A stretch of 64,000 nucleotides of DNA, taken from Pseudomonas putida NBRC 14164 (lineage in GTDB: Bacteria; Pseudomonadota; Gammaproteobacteria; Pseudomonadales; Pseudomonadaceae). Each line of letters opens with the position of its first letter. Positions within the stretch are counted from its first letter, which is position 1. Made by a program: the position numbers and the translations under genes. The DNA lies in NCBI RefSeq assembly GCF_000412675.1, contig NC_021505.1:3652501-3716500 (forward strand). Reading direction: 5' to 3'. This document shows positions 42,353 to 51,336 of the stretch, in pieces. Under the pieces are notes generated by a model. The model ran no database searches and had not been told where the DNA came from. It saw only the letters and a program-made list of their open reading frames with translations.

Positions 42353-45247
42353 TCAGGTGGCAGGCATTGCTGCGCTCGAAGCGGATATCTGCGCCAGCCA
42401 GTAAGGCACATCGACCTCGTCGATCTGCTCGGCGCGCAGGAAACGCTCGGCATACTGGCGGTACACCCCGCTGCTCAAGAACAGGTGCAGCAGTTGCCCG
42501 TCGATGTGCCTGTCGCGGGCCATGAACACCAGGATTTTTACTGATTCGGACAGCGTCTTCGGTGGCTTGTACGGCCGGTCGGCAGCGGTCAGCGCTTCGA
42601 AGATGTCGGCAATCGCCATCACCCGTTCGGCAATGCCCAGGTCGTGCTCGCCCAGCCGGCGCGGGTAACCGCTGCCATCCATCTTCTCGTGGTGGTTGCC
42701 GGCAATGGCCGGTACCCTTTTCAGCTGGCGTGGAAACGGCAGCGCGCTGAGCATGATGATGGTCTGCACGATGTGCTCATTGATCTTGAAGCGTTCCTCG
42801 TCATTCAGCGTACCGCGTCGAATCGACAGGTTGTACAGCTCGCCATGGTCGCTGGCATGGGCTGGCAGGCGCATGTCGAACCCCCAGTGGTTGCGCGGGT
42901 CGCCCTTGGCCACCGGTGGTTTGCGTTCACCCCAGGGCACGCGGTGCTCCGGCCGGTCGGCCAGCAGGGGTTCGTCTACCGGGAGTGCAGGTTGCGGTAA
43001 ACCTGCAAAACGCTCCGCCTCGTCGCGGGAAATGCCCAGGCGGTTGTCGAAGTGGCGCTGCCAGCGGCGCTGGCCAATCTGCTGCAAACGCTCGATGTCG
43101 GCGTCCTGCATGAACTCGCCGCCGATGTTGGCCTGGGCGACGAAGGCAAAGTCATTCTGCAGCCGATCCTGGCTTTGTACCAGGCTGGCTTGCAGCGCCC
43201 GCTGATCGGCACCGCTGGCCAGGCCCTGCCAGTACGCGAGCTCGGCATCGCGCCACAGCACTTCAAAGCGCATGCGCACCTCGTGAATGCGATTGTGCAG
43301 GGTTTCCAGCTTTGTCGCCTTGTCCACCACATACTCGGGGCTGGTGACCTTGCCACAATCGTGCAGCCAGGCCGCCACGCGAAATTCATAGCGCTCGGCT
43401 TCGGTCATGTTGAAGCTGGCATAGGGGCCGGTGTCGGCGGCAACTACCTGGTCCAGCAGCATCTGCGCCAGCTGCGGCACCCGCTCGCAATGGCCGCCGG
43501 TATAGGGGCTTTTGGCATCGATGGCGTCGGCCAGCAGCTTGATCATGGCATCCATCAGGCGTTGCTGGGCTTCGACCAGCTGCCGCGTCTCGATGGCCAC
43601 AGCCACCACACCCGACAGCTCTTCGACAAACTGCCGGAACGGCTGGCCCAGCTGGTCGTCGTCCAGTTGCAGCACCAGGATGCCCAACAGCGCCTGGCTA
43701 CGGTCTTTCAGCACCACAGCCAGGCTGCGCTCGTGCAGGCCGAGGGCCTGGTTCACGGCAGCGGGCAGCGTGGGCCGGGCAGCTTCATCCACGGCCAGCT
43801 CGGCCGGGTATTGCTCACCGCGGCAGGAGGCGGCCAGGCGCAGCAGCGCGTGCTCGGCGTCAAACAGGTACACCACACCAGCATCGGCCCCGGCAGCATG
43901 CACCAGGTGGGTGAGTACGCCATCGAGCATGTGCTCGAGGTCGCGCTCGCGACTGAGCGCGAGGGTAATGGCCTGAAAGCTGCGGATGGTGCCAGACATG
44001 CGGCTCAGTACATGGCTCAGTTCGCGTACTTCGGTCACCCGCGACTTCACCCCCACTTCGCGGCTGAAGTCGAAGCCGGCCAAGCCTTGCACCTGCTCGG
44101 CCAGCACCTTCAACGGGCGACCGATGCGCCGCCCAAGTACCCCGCCGAGCACCAGCAGCACGGCCATCAGCGCAGCGGTCCAGAGCAACTGTTCGAACAG
44201 CACCTTGCGCGCACCGGCCAACAACTCATGGGCCGGCACGGCAATCAGCACCTGCAGGTCCTGCCCGGCCAGGTTGGTCAGCGGGATGCGCATGCCATAC
44301 CAGGTCTGGCCCTGCACCTGATAGGGCTGTGCCCGGGTGCCTTGCTGCTGGTCAGCGTAAAGGTGTTGCAGGCTTGCAACGCCCAGTTCGCCGACACGCG
44401 ACAGGCGCAGGCCCTGCCCTTCATGCACGATTACCCGCTGCAGGTTCGGGTAGGCCACGACGCTGCCTTGGTCGTCGACCACCGCAATCTCTGTGCCGGG
44501 GGTGATGCGCAGCCCCTGGGTTTCGCTGGCCAGGTCGTTGACCGAAACATCCATGCCGATCACTGCACCACCGTCAACGCTGCGCTGCGCCATGGTCAGG
44601 CCGATCTCGCGGGTGGTGAAGAACACATAGGGCGGGGTTAGCGCGGTACCGCGCTGTGCGCTGGCTTCGGCGAACCACGGGCGCGTGCGTGGGTCGTAGC
44701 GGTAATCGGGTTTGGCCTGAGCCTGCAACAGGTTCAACGCCCTGTCGTAGTAGCGCCACTCGCCCTGTACCACCCCGCCTTCACCCCGGCTGACACTCTG
44801 CACCAGAAACGCCGTGCCCGCCGGCGCGGCAAAGCGCTGCAGCAGCTGTGGGTCCCGCAGCCGGCGCACCAGCAGGAAATCACCATTGGTGTAACCGATG
44901 TAGGCAGCACTGAGCATGCGGTTGGCATCCAGCGTCTCGACCAGCTGTGGCAGCCGTTCGAAGCGCTGTGCCTGGGTATGTGCAGCGGGGTTGTGGGCCA
45001 GCAGGCGGATACTGCTTTGTGCCGGGTCGATCAGCCGCCGGGCGCGTTCGTCGATGGTCTTGCCAACTTGCTGGGCGGCATCGCCGGCGGCGGCTACCAG
45101 GGTCTGGCGAATGCCGTAATAACCCTGCCAGGCCAGGGCGGCGCCGAGCAACAGCATGCCCAGCACGACGGCCAGCGCTACCAGCCATTGCAGCGAGATG
45201 CCACGCCCGGCTTTACCGGCAACACGGCCATTCGACACGCAGCCCAT
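42353..45247 (-). CDS. Membrane HD-GYP phosphodiesterase with Cache, HAMP and GAF domains
   Basis: 964 residues. A transmembrane helix at about 20-42 is followed by a periplasmic double-Cache sensor (about 50-340, with YDPRTRPWFAEA and VIGMDVSVNDLA), a second helix and a HAMP linker (about 345-425), a GAF domain (about 430-560) and an HD-GYP output domain. AAWLHDCGK (about 628) is the HD pair; HHEKMDGSGYP (about 850) is the GYP-type motif; the metal-binding and IADIFEALTAADRPYKP segments are also intact. It should hydrolyse cyclic di-GMP in response to a small periplasmic ligand, perhaps an amino acid or carboxylate. The HD and GYP parts are separated by an unusually long insert of about 150 residues. 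Confidence 0.9.
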   Translation of the reverse strand: MGCVSNGRVAGKAGRGISLQWLVALAVVLGMLLLGAALAWQGYYGIRQTLVAAAGDAAQQVGKTIDERARRLIDPAQSSIRLLAHNPAAHTQAQRFERLPQLVETLDANRMLSAAYIGYTNGDFLLVRRLRDPQLLQRFAAPAGTAFLVQSVSRGEGGVVQGEWRYYDRALNLLQAQAKPDYRYDPRTRPWFAEASAQRGTALTPPYVFFTTREIGLTMAQRSVDGGAVIGMDVSVNDLASETQGLRITPGTEIAVVDDQGSVVAYPNLQRVIVHEGQGLRLSRVGELGVASLQHLYADQQQGTRAQPYQVQGQTWYGMRIPLTNLAGQDLQVLIAVPAHELLAGARKVLFEQLLWTAALMAVLLVLGGVLGRRIGRPLKVLAEQVQGLAGFDFSREVGVKSRVTEVRELSHVLSRMSGTIRSFQAITLALSRERDLEHMLDGVLTHLVHAAGADAGVVYLFDAEHALLRLAASCRGEQYPAELAVDEAARPTLPAAVNQALGLHERSLAVVLKDRSQALLGILVLQLDDDQLGQPFRQFVEELSGVVAVAIETRQLVEAQQRLMDAMIKLLADAIDAKSPYTGGHCERVPQLAQMLLDQVVAADTGPYASFNMTEAERYEFRVAAWLHDCGKVTSPEYVVDKATKLETLHNRIHEVRMRFEVLWRDAELAYWQGLASGADQRALQASLVQSQDRLQNDFAFVAQANIGGEFMQDADIERLQQIGQRRWQRHFDNRLGISRDEAERFAGLPQPALPVDEPLLADRPEHRVPWGERKPPVAKGDPRNHWGFDMRLPAHASDHGELYNLSIRRGTLNDEERFKINEHIVQTIIMLSALPFPRQLKRVPAIAGNHHEKMDGSGYPRRLGEHDLGIAERVMAIADIFEALTAADRPYKPPKTLSESVKILVFMARDRHIDGQLLHLFLSSGVYRQYAERFLRAEQIDEVDVPYWLAQISASSAAMPAT

Positions 45248-45596
45248 TCCAGGTACTCCATGTGTGGCAGTTTGAAGGAGCAGCCAGAACGATCATGCAG
45301 GCCAGGGCCATTCGCAGGCAGCGTGACGGGCCGAATGGTGGCAAGTAGCCCTGGTCCATCTTGGCAGCAGTGTAGAGCGCACGTGGGCTTTCTGCCGGGA
45401 TGGCAAAAAAAATTAACCTGGGCCAGTAAAAGCCGCACAGTCGTTACATAAGCTTCAAACCCGCTGTTCCAGCATGACCAACGCCCCGACAATCAGCGCC
45501 TGCATGCCCTCAGGCAACCCCGCTTCCTCTCCGATCGCTCTGCGGCCCTTTCGCGACACAAGCCGCTCCTGCAACCGACCAGGTGCTCTGCGAACC
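45248..45596. other. Intergenic region with a degenerate REP
   Basis: No supportable gene. The left part is the promoter side of the HD-GYP gene and includes an A8 run at 45405-45412. GCGGCCCTTTCGCGACACAA and the following GCCGCTCCTGCAA (45541-45573) form a degraded REP element next to the aldehyde dehydrogenase stop. Confidence 0.5.
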
Positions 45597-47090
45597 TCAG
45601 CCGCGCAGCTGGTACCAGGTGGTCTTGAGCTGCGAATACTTATCGAACGAATGCAACGACAGGTCGCGTCCGAACCCCGACTGCTTGCCACCGCCGAAAG
45701 GCACCGTCACATCCAACGCGTCGACTGTATTCACAGACACGGTACCGGCTTTCAACGCCCGCGCTACCCGGTGCACCTGGTTGAAGTCATCGCTCCACAC
45801 CGAAGCCGCCAGGCCATAGATACTGTCGTTGGCCAGGCGCACCGCCTCTTCTTCCGTGTCGAAGGCGCTGATTGCCAGCACCGGCCCGAACACTTCCTCC
45901 CGCGCCAGGCTCATGCGGCCATGGACACCGGCAAAAATGGTCGGCTCGATGTAGTTGTCCGACCCTTCGATGGTCAGGCGCCGACCGCCACACACCAACC
46001 GTGCGCCCTCTTGCCCGGCGCGCACAATGGCGGCTTCGATGCGGCCGGTTTGTTCGGCATCGACAATGGCACCAGCACGGCTCGCCGGGTCCAGCGGGTT
46101 GCCCGGCAACCACTGGCGGGCTTTGGCTTGCAGGCGCTCGACAAATTCGTCATGGATGGAGCGCTGAACGTACAGCCGCGAGTTGGCCGAACACACCTCG
46201 CCCTGGTTGAAGAAAATACCGAATGCGGCCTTTTCCGCCGCCAGGTCCAGGTCCTGGCAGTTTTCGAACACCAGGTTGGGGCTCTTGCCGCCGCACTCCA
46301 GCCACACCTGCTTGAGGTTGGACTGCGCCGAGTACTGCATGAAGTACTTGCCCACCTGGGTGGAGCCGGTGAACACCAGGCAATCCACATCCGGGTGCAG
46401 GCCCAGCGCCTGCCCAGCCCGCTCGCCCAAGCCAGGCACCACGTTCAGCACACCTTCCGGCACACCGGCTTCCAGCGCCAGCTGGGCCAGGCGCAGGGCC
46501 GAGAACGGTGATTGCTCGGCAGGTTTGAGCACCACGCTGTTACCGGCAGCCAGCGCCGGGGCGAGCTTCCAGGCGGCCATGTCGAGCGGGAAGTTCCATG
46601 GCACCACGGCAGCGACCACGCCGAGGGCTTCGCGGGTGATGGTAGCCAGCGCATTGGCAGCAGTGGGCGCCACCTGGTCATACAGCTTGTCCAGCGCCTC
46701 GCCGTACCAGGCGAACACATGGGCCGAGCCCGGCACGTCGATGTTGTAGGCGTCCATCACCGGCTTGCCCATGTTCAGCGAGTCAAGCAATGCCAGTTCT
46801 TCGCGATGGGCCATGATCAGCTCGGCCAGGCGCAGCAGCACCTTCTTGCGCTCGCCTGGGGCCATGCGCGGCCAGGGGCCTTGTTCGAAGGCCCGACGTG
46901 CGCTGGCCACGGCAAGGTCGACCTCGGCCTGGCCGCAGGCAGCGACCTGGGCCAGTACGGTGTTGGTTGCGGGGTTGATGGCGGCGAACGTGGCGCCATC
47001 CTGTGCGTTGACGGGTTTGCCGTTGATCAGCGCCTGGGATGGCAGGTACAGGTCCGAGGCGCGTTGTTGCCAGAATTCGAGGGTGTACAT
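45597..47090 (-). CDS. Aldehyde dehydrogenase, PuuC/KauB type
   Basis: 497 residues of the NAD(P)+-dependent aldehyde dehydrogenase superfamily. The catalytic Glu is in WLECGGKSP and the catalytic Cys in GEVCSANSR (about residue 300). The closest relatives by feel are gamma-glutamyl-gamma-aminobutyraldehyde and 4-guanidinobutyraldehyde dehydrogenases (PuuC, KauB). It lies on the same strand as the SpuC-type transaminase, separated by a REP pair. The pair should convert a diamine or amino-alkyl compound first to an aldehyde and then to an acid. Confidence 0.9.
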   Translation of the reverse strand: MYTLEFWQQRASDLYLPSQALINGKPVNAQDGATFAAINPATNTVLAQVAACGQAEVDLAVASARRAFEQGPWPRMAPGERKKVLLRLAELIMAHREELALLDSLNMGKPVMDAYNIDVPGSAHVFAWYGEALDKLYDQVAPTAANALATITREALGVVAAVVPWNFPLDMAAWKLAPALAAGNSVVLKPAEQSPFSALRLAQLALEAGVPEGVLNVVPGLGERAGQALGLHPDVDCLVFTGSTQVGKYFMQYSAQSNLKQVWLECGGKSPNLVFENCQDLDLAAEKAAFGIFFNQGEVCSANSRLYVQRSIHDEFVERLQAKARQWLPGNPLDPASRAGAIVDAEQTGRIEAAIVRAGQEGARLVCGGRRLTIEGSDNYIEPTIFAGVHGRMSLAREEVFGPVLAISAFDTEEEAVRLANDSIYGLAASVWSDDFNQVHRVARALKAGTVSVNTVDALDVTVPFGGGKQSGFGRDLSLHSFDKYSQLKTTWYQLRG

Positions 47091-47172
47091 TTGTACTCCA
47101 GGCGACCGCAGTGGCGATCATTTTTGCGGAAGTAACAGGTACCACACAGTCCGCAAGCACGCCGCGCCTCCT

Positions 47173-47259
47173 CTGTGGGAGCGGGCGTGCCCGCGAATCA
47201 GGCGACACGAAGGATGGCACCGGCTTCGCCGGTGTTCGCGGGCATGCCCGCTCCTACAG
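47173..47259. repeat. REP pair between the aldehyde dehydrogenase and transaminase genes
   Basis: CTGTGGGAGCGGGCGTGCCC and the next GCGAA (47173-47197) face TTCGCGGGCATGCCCGCTCC with TACAG (47235-47259), with an ACCGGCTTCGCCGGT hairpin between them. This is the usual P. putida REP doublet. Confidence 0.8.
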
Positions 47260-47286
47260 GGGAAACCGGTTGCCCTTGGCAACGGC

Positions 47287-48669
47287 TTAGAGCTTGCCAA
47301 CCAACCGAGCGGTGCGGTCCACGGCAATGCGGGTTTTCTCTACCAGCTCATCCAGCTCGCTGTGGTTGGCGATCAAGGCCGGTGCCATGATCATCCGGCC
47401 CAGGGTCGAGCGAATGATCACGCCTTCCTCGAAACCAAAGGTGCGGCATTGCCAGGCCAGGTCGTTCTCGTTGGCGAAGCGTTTGCGCGTCGGCTTGTGC
47501 TCGGCGAACTGCAACGCTGCCACCAACCCGGCGCCCTGCACCTGGCCGATCAACGGGTGGTCGGCGAACACCTCGCGCAGGATGCGCTGCAGGTACGGCC
47601 CGGTGTCATCCTTCACCTGGGTGACGATGCCTTCGTCGCGCAGCGCCTTCAGGTTGGCAATCGCCACCGCCGCCGCCACCGGGTGGCCGGAATAGGTCAG
47701 GCCGTGGGCAAACACCCCGCCACGTTCCACCAGCGCCTCGGCAATGCGCTTGCTCAGCACCAGGCCACCCATGGGCACATAGCCGCTGGTCAGGCCCTTG
47801 GCGATCGACAGGGTGTCGGGCTCGAATCCGAAGTATTCATGGGCAAACCACTCGCCGGTGCGGCCAAAGCCACCAATCACCTCATCGGCGCACAACAGCA
47901 CGTCATACTGGCGGGAGATGCGCTGGATTTCCGGCCAGTAGCTTTCCGGCGGGAAGATCATGCCGCCTGCGCCCTGGAACGGCTCGGCGATAAAGCCGGC
48001 AACGTTCTCGGCGCCCAGTTCGAGGATTTTTTCCTCCAGCTGCAAGGCGCAGCGGCGGCCGAACTCGGCCGGGGTCAGCTCGCCACCCTCGGCGTACCAG
48101 TACGGTTCGTCGATGTGCGCCACATCCGGGATCAGCCCGCCCATTTCGTGCATGAACTTCATGCCGCCCAGCGCCGTGGCCGCCAGGGTCGAGCCGTGGT
48201 AGCCGTTCCAGCGGCCAATCATGACCTTCTTGTTCGGCTGCCCGACCACTTGCCAGTAGCGGCGTACGGTACGGATCAACACTTCGTTGGCTTCAGAGCC
48301 GGAGTTGGTGTAGATCGCATGGCTGTAGTGGCCGGGCAGCAGGCTGAACAGCAGCTCGGACAGTTCGATCACCGCCGGGTGGGTGGTGTGGAAAAACATG
48401 TTGTAGTACGCCAGCTGGTCCATCTGCGTGGCGGCAGCGACAGTCAGGTCGCGGCGCCCGTAGCCGAGCTGGGTGCACCACAGGCCAGACATGCCATCCA
48501 GGTAGCGCTTGCCCTCGCTGTCCCACAGGTGCAGGCGTTCGCCACCGACGATCACCCGCGGCCCTTCGGCATTCAGCGCCTTCTGGTCGAGGAAGGCATG
48601 GATATGGTGCGCGGCATCGGCTGCCTGGTAGTCGCGGGTCTGGCGTTGCGGGGCGAAAGGCGCATTCAT
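47287..48669 (-). CDS. Class III aminotransferase, SpuC type
   Basis: 460 residues, a PLP enzyme of the omega-amino-acid:pyruvate/putrescine:pyruvate transaminase group. Visible blocks are YTNSGSEANE, GRWNGYHGSTLAATALGG, CADEVIGGFGRTGEWF and SIAKGLTSGYVPMGG with the PLP lysine. It probably moves the amino group of an amine or omega-amino acid to pyruvate, producing an aldehyde for the adjacent dehydrogenase. It is not a PhnW-type (class V) enzyme. A LuxR-type regulator lies 42 bases upstream on the same strand. Confidence 0.9.
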   Translation of the reverse strand: MNAPFAPQRQTRDYQAADAAHHIHAFLDQKALNAEGPRVIVGGERLHLWDSEGKRYLDGMSGLWCTQLGYGRRDLTVAAATQMDQLAYYNMFFHTTHPAVIELSELLFSLLPGHYSHAIYTNSGSEANEVLIRTVRRYWQVVGQPNKKVMIGRWNGYHGSTLAATALGGMKFMHEMGGLIPDVAHIDEPYWYAEGGELTPAEFGRRCALQLEEKILELGAENVAGFIAEPFQGAGGMIFPPESYWPEIQRISRQYDVLLCADEVIGGFGRTGEWFAHEYFGFEPDTLSIAKGLTSGYVPMGGLVLSKRIAEALVERGGVFAHGLTYSGHPVAAAVAIANLKALRDEGIVTQVKDDTGPYLQRILREVFADHPLIGQVQGAGLVAALQFAEHKPTRKRFANENDLAWQCRTFGFEEGVIIRSTLGRMIMAPALIANHSELDELVEKTRIAVDRTARLVGKL

Positions 48670-48711
48670 TGTTGGTTTTCCTTTGCGGTGGGGTTGCAGG
48701 GTGGCTGGCGC

Positions 48712-49554
48712 TCAGCGCAGCTTGCCCATGTAGCTTTCCAGCGGGTCCTTGCCCAGCACGCCCTGGGCATTGGCCAGCGCGTCGATGAACAGGGAAAACA
48801 GCTCGGACTGGGTGCCGATGTCGAGCTTGGCGTAGACGTTCTTGCGGTGCGACTTGATGGTGTCTTCCGACACGCCCAGGCGCTCGGCCAGCGACTTGGT
48901 CGAGTGGCCACGCAGGATCAACTGGGCGATACGGCATTCACGTTCGGTCAGCAGCGAGCTGCCAAAGTTGTTCAGCGCGGCGTGGATGCGTTGTTCGAGG
49001 ATGTTCTCGAAGCGCGCGGCGCGGCTGTCCAGCCCGGCGAAGTGCTTGCTCAGCACCGCCAGCACCCAAGGCGTGATGCGCCCGTACAGCTCGCGGGTGT
49101 GTGCATCCAGCTTGTCGGTGAACGCCAGCGACACCACCAGGCTCTGCCCCGGCGCAACCTGCAGGATGTAGTTGAGCTCATCCTCCAGGTGCGAGTGCCG
49201 GTAGAACGACTGGTAGTACTCGCTGACCTCGAAATGGTCGGGTGCCACTTCGAACAACCCATAGCACCCCGACGCTACCTGCTCCACACAGGCACCGTAG
49301 AACGGGTCGAGCAGGTAGAAGCCGGACAAGTAGCGGCTGACATTGCCCTCAGGCTGCCAGGGCGCCTTGTCGTCCTGCTCGAACAGCGCACAAGGCATGC
49401 CGTCGTGCGGGTACAGGTACACCGTGGTCGCCTGGATCGGCCGGATAACGCCAAGTGCGGCAAACAGGTTGGCGGCAAAGCCCGGTCGGCCGATTGCCTC
49501 GGTGACCTTGGCCAGGTGCTCGAACCACTGTTCTGAAAGCAATTGATTAGTCAC
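48712..49554 (-). CDS. LuxR-type regulator
   Basis: 280 residues if translated from the GTG at 49554; an in-frame start at 49683 would extend into a repeat region and is unlikely. The N-terminal 200 residues lack an acyl-homoserine-lactone-binding signature and are of unknown type. The C-terminal helix-turn-helix is clear (LTERECRIAQLILRGHSTKS, then LGVSEDTIKSHRKNVYAKLD). It sits between the transaminase (same strand) and the APC permease (divergent). A striking pair of inverted palindromes lies in the intergenic region at 49641-49698. It likely regulates both sides. Confidence 0.82.
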   Translation of the reverse strand: MTNQLLSEQWFEHLAKVTEAIGRPGFAANLFAALGVIRPIQATTVYLYPHDGMPCALFEQDDKAPWQPEGNVSRYLSGFYLLDPFYGACVEQVASGCYGLFEVAPDHFEVSEYYQSFYRHSHLEDELNYILQVAPGQSLVVSLAFTDKLDAHTRELYGRITPWVLAVLSKHFAGLDSRAARFENILEQRIHAALNNFGSSLLTERECRIAQLILRGHSTKSLAERLGVSEDTIKSHRKNVYAKLDIGTQSELFSLFIDALANAQGVLGKDPLESYMGKLR

Positions 49555-49640
49555 TGTGGGCCTGCCGTTTCTATTCAGTGGCACCGCCGCCAGTGCGGTG
49601 CGTTGTTGACCAGATACTCCCACGCCACCGCAGACGCCGA

Positions 49641-49698
49641 AATCACCCTTTGGGGTGAGCCGGGCAAGGCTGTACCCGCTCACCCCAAAGGGTGATTC
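49641..49698. promoter_or_regulatory. Inverted pair of 20-bp palindromic sites
   Basis: AATCACCCTTTGGGGTGAGC (49641-49660) and its exact reverse complement (49679-49698) are separated by 18 bases. Each arm is itself near-palindromic (CACCC-tttg-GGGTG), as expected for two binding sites of a dimeric regulator. They lie between the LuxR gene and the divergent APC permease. Confidence 0.75.
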
Positions 49699-49835
49699 CG
49701 GGTACCTGCAGGGTGTGGGAGCATCAACCCGCCCCAGCGCTGCGAGCCTTCCGCTCGACCTCCTTGCACTTCACCCACCGGTAACGAGCCAGCTCGCGTA
49801 CCGCGGTGTCTTGCATCCCCTTCCAGGAGTTAGCA

Positions 49836-51218
49836 ATGCATACAACAACAAGTACAGCCCATAGCCCCTCACATGACACCGCCGCGCATCCCTGCGCCAA
49901 CACCGGCCGCTTCCGCAAGTCCATGGGGCTGACTGCCCTGGTCCTGTTCGGCCTGGCCTACATGGTGCCCCTGGCCGTATTCACCACCTACGGGCTGGTC
50001 ACCCAGATGACCAAAGGGCACCTGCCCACCGCCTACCTGCTCACCCTCGCCGCCATGCTGCTGACTGCCTACAGCTACGGCCGCATGGTTCAGGCCCACC
50101 CCTACTCCGGCTCGGTCTACACCTATACGCGCAAGGCCTTCGGCAGCCACATCGGCTTTATTACCGGCTGGACACTGCTGCTCGACTACATCTTCCTGCC
50201 GCTGCTCAGCTACCTGCTGATCGGCATCTACATGTCGGAATACTTCCCGGCTATCCACGCCTGGGTGTGGGTGGCAGGCTCAATTGCCCTGGTCACCTTC
50301 CTCAACCTGATCGGCATCGAGTCCATCACCCGGGTCAACTGGATCCTGGTAGTGGTGCAACTGGTGTTCATCATCGTCTTCGTCGCCCTGTCCGTGCTCA
50401 AGCTCAGCGGGCACGCGGAGCCGGTGTCGCTACTCGCCCCCTTCCATCACGAAGGCTTCAGCGTGCCGCTGATCATGACCGGCGCTGCCGTGCTGTGCCT
50501 GTCCTTCCTGGGGTTTGATGCCGTCTCGACCATGGCCGAAGAAACGACCAACCCGACCTACCGTATTCCGGTGGCGATCCTGGCGGTTTCGCTGATCGGC
50601 GGCTTGCTGTTCTTGGTGGTGTCGTACTGCGCGCAGATGGTGTTCCCCGACTGGGGCAGCTTCGCCGACCCGGATTCGGCCTCGGTGGATGTGATGCGCC
50701 GTGTCGGCGGCGAACTGCTGGTAACGGCCTTCACTGCCACCTACGTGGCCGGCTGCTTCGCCTCGGCCATGGTGTCCCAGGCCAGCGTGTCGCGCGTGCT
50801 GTTCGCCATGGGCCGCGACGGCGCGTTGCCGCGGGCGTTCGGCCAACTGGTGACGAAAAAACGCGTGCCAGCCACTGCCATCCTGGTGGTCAGCCTGCTG
50901 TCGCTGATCGCCCTGGTGATCACCCTCGACACCGTGGCCAACATGATCAGCTTCGGCGCGCTGTTCGCCTTTTCGGCGGTGAACCTGGCGGTGGTCAAGC
51001 ACTACCTTGTCGACCAGAAACCGCGCGGTGGCCGCAACTACCTGCTGTACGGCGCCATCCCAGGCCTGGGCTTTCTCAGCACGCTGTGGCTGTGGAGCAG
51101 CCTGACCAGCCTGTCGTTCACCATCGGCCTGTGCTGGATGGGCATGGGCCTGGTGGTGCTGATGGGGCTGACCCGCGCGTTTCGGGTGAAGCTGCCGGAA
51201 TTGCAGATGGCGGAGTGA
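49836..51218 (+). CDS. APC-family amino acid/amine permease
   Basis: 460 residues from the ATG at 49836 with AGGAG before it. About 12 membrane helices are visible; GLTALVLFGLAYMVPLAVF in helix 1, SGSVYTYTRKAFG in the second segment, and CLSFLGFDAVSTMAEETTNP in helix 6 are characteristic of the PuuP/PotE/YjeH-like APC carriers. It is divergent from the LuxR and transaminase genes and precedes a ketoglutarate-semialdehyde dehydrogenase, so it probably brings in the amine or amino acid degraded by this block. Confidence 0.88.
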   Translation: MHTTTSTAHSPSHDTAAHPCANTGRFRKSMGLTALVLFGLAYMVPLAVFTTYGLVTQMTKGHLPTAYLLTLAAMLLTAYSYGRMVQAHPYSGSVYTYTRKAFGSHIGFITGWTLLLDYIFLPLLSYLLIGIYMSEYFPAIHAWVWVAGSIALVTFLNLIGIESITRVNWILVVVQLVFIIVFVALSVLKLSGHAEPVSLLAPFHHEGFSVPLIMTGAAVLCLSFLGFDAVSTMAEETTNPTYRIPVAILAVSLIGGLLFLVVSYCAQMVFPDWGSFADPDSASVDVMRRVGGELLVTAFTATYVAGCFASAMVSQASVSRVLFAMGRDGALPRAFGQLVTKKRVPATAILVVSLLSLIALVITLDTVANMISFGALFAFSAVNLAVVKHYLVDQKPRGGRNYLLYGAIPGLGFLSTLWLWSSLTSLSFTIGLCWMGMGLVVLMGLTRAFRVKLPELQMAE

Positions 51219-51336
51219 TGCTACACGCTGGGTGATAACTGGTCGTTATCACCCGATCCGCATTAATCATTATTCAGCCCCCCGTTCGCCCCCTACAGTC
51301 CCAGTGCAACGACTGTCATTGCCAACGGGAAACGAA

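Noticed and set aside
47287..48669. Transaminase as the missing PhnW of the phosphonate module
   Set aside because: PhnW is a class V enzyme of about 370 residues; this one is a class III SpuC-type enzyme, and it belongs to another gene block.
46765..49536. 923-codon open frame on the plus strand
   Set aside because: It runs antisense through the aldehyde dehydrogenase, transaminase and LuxR genes and shows no family signature; it is a composition artefact.
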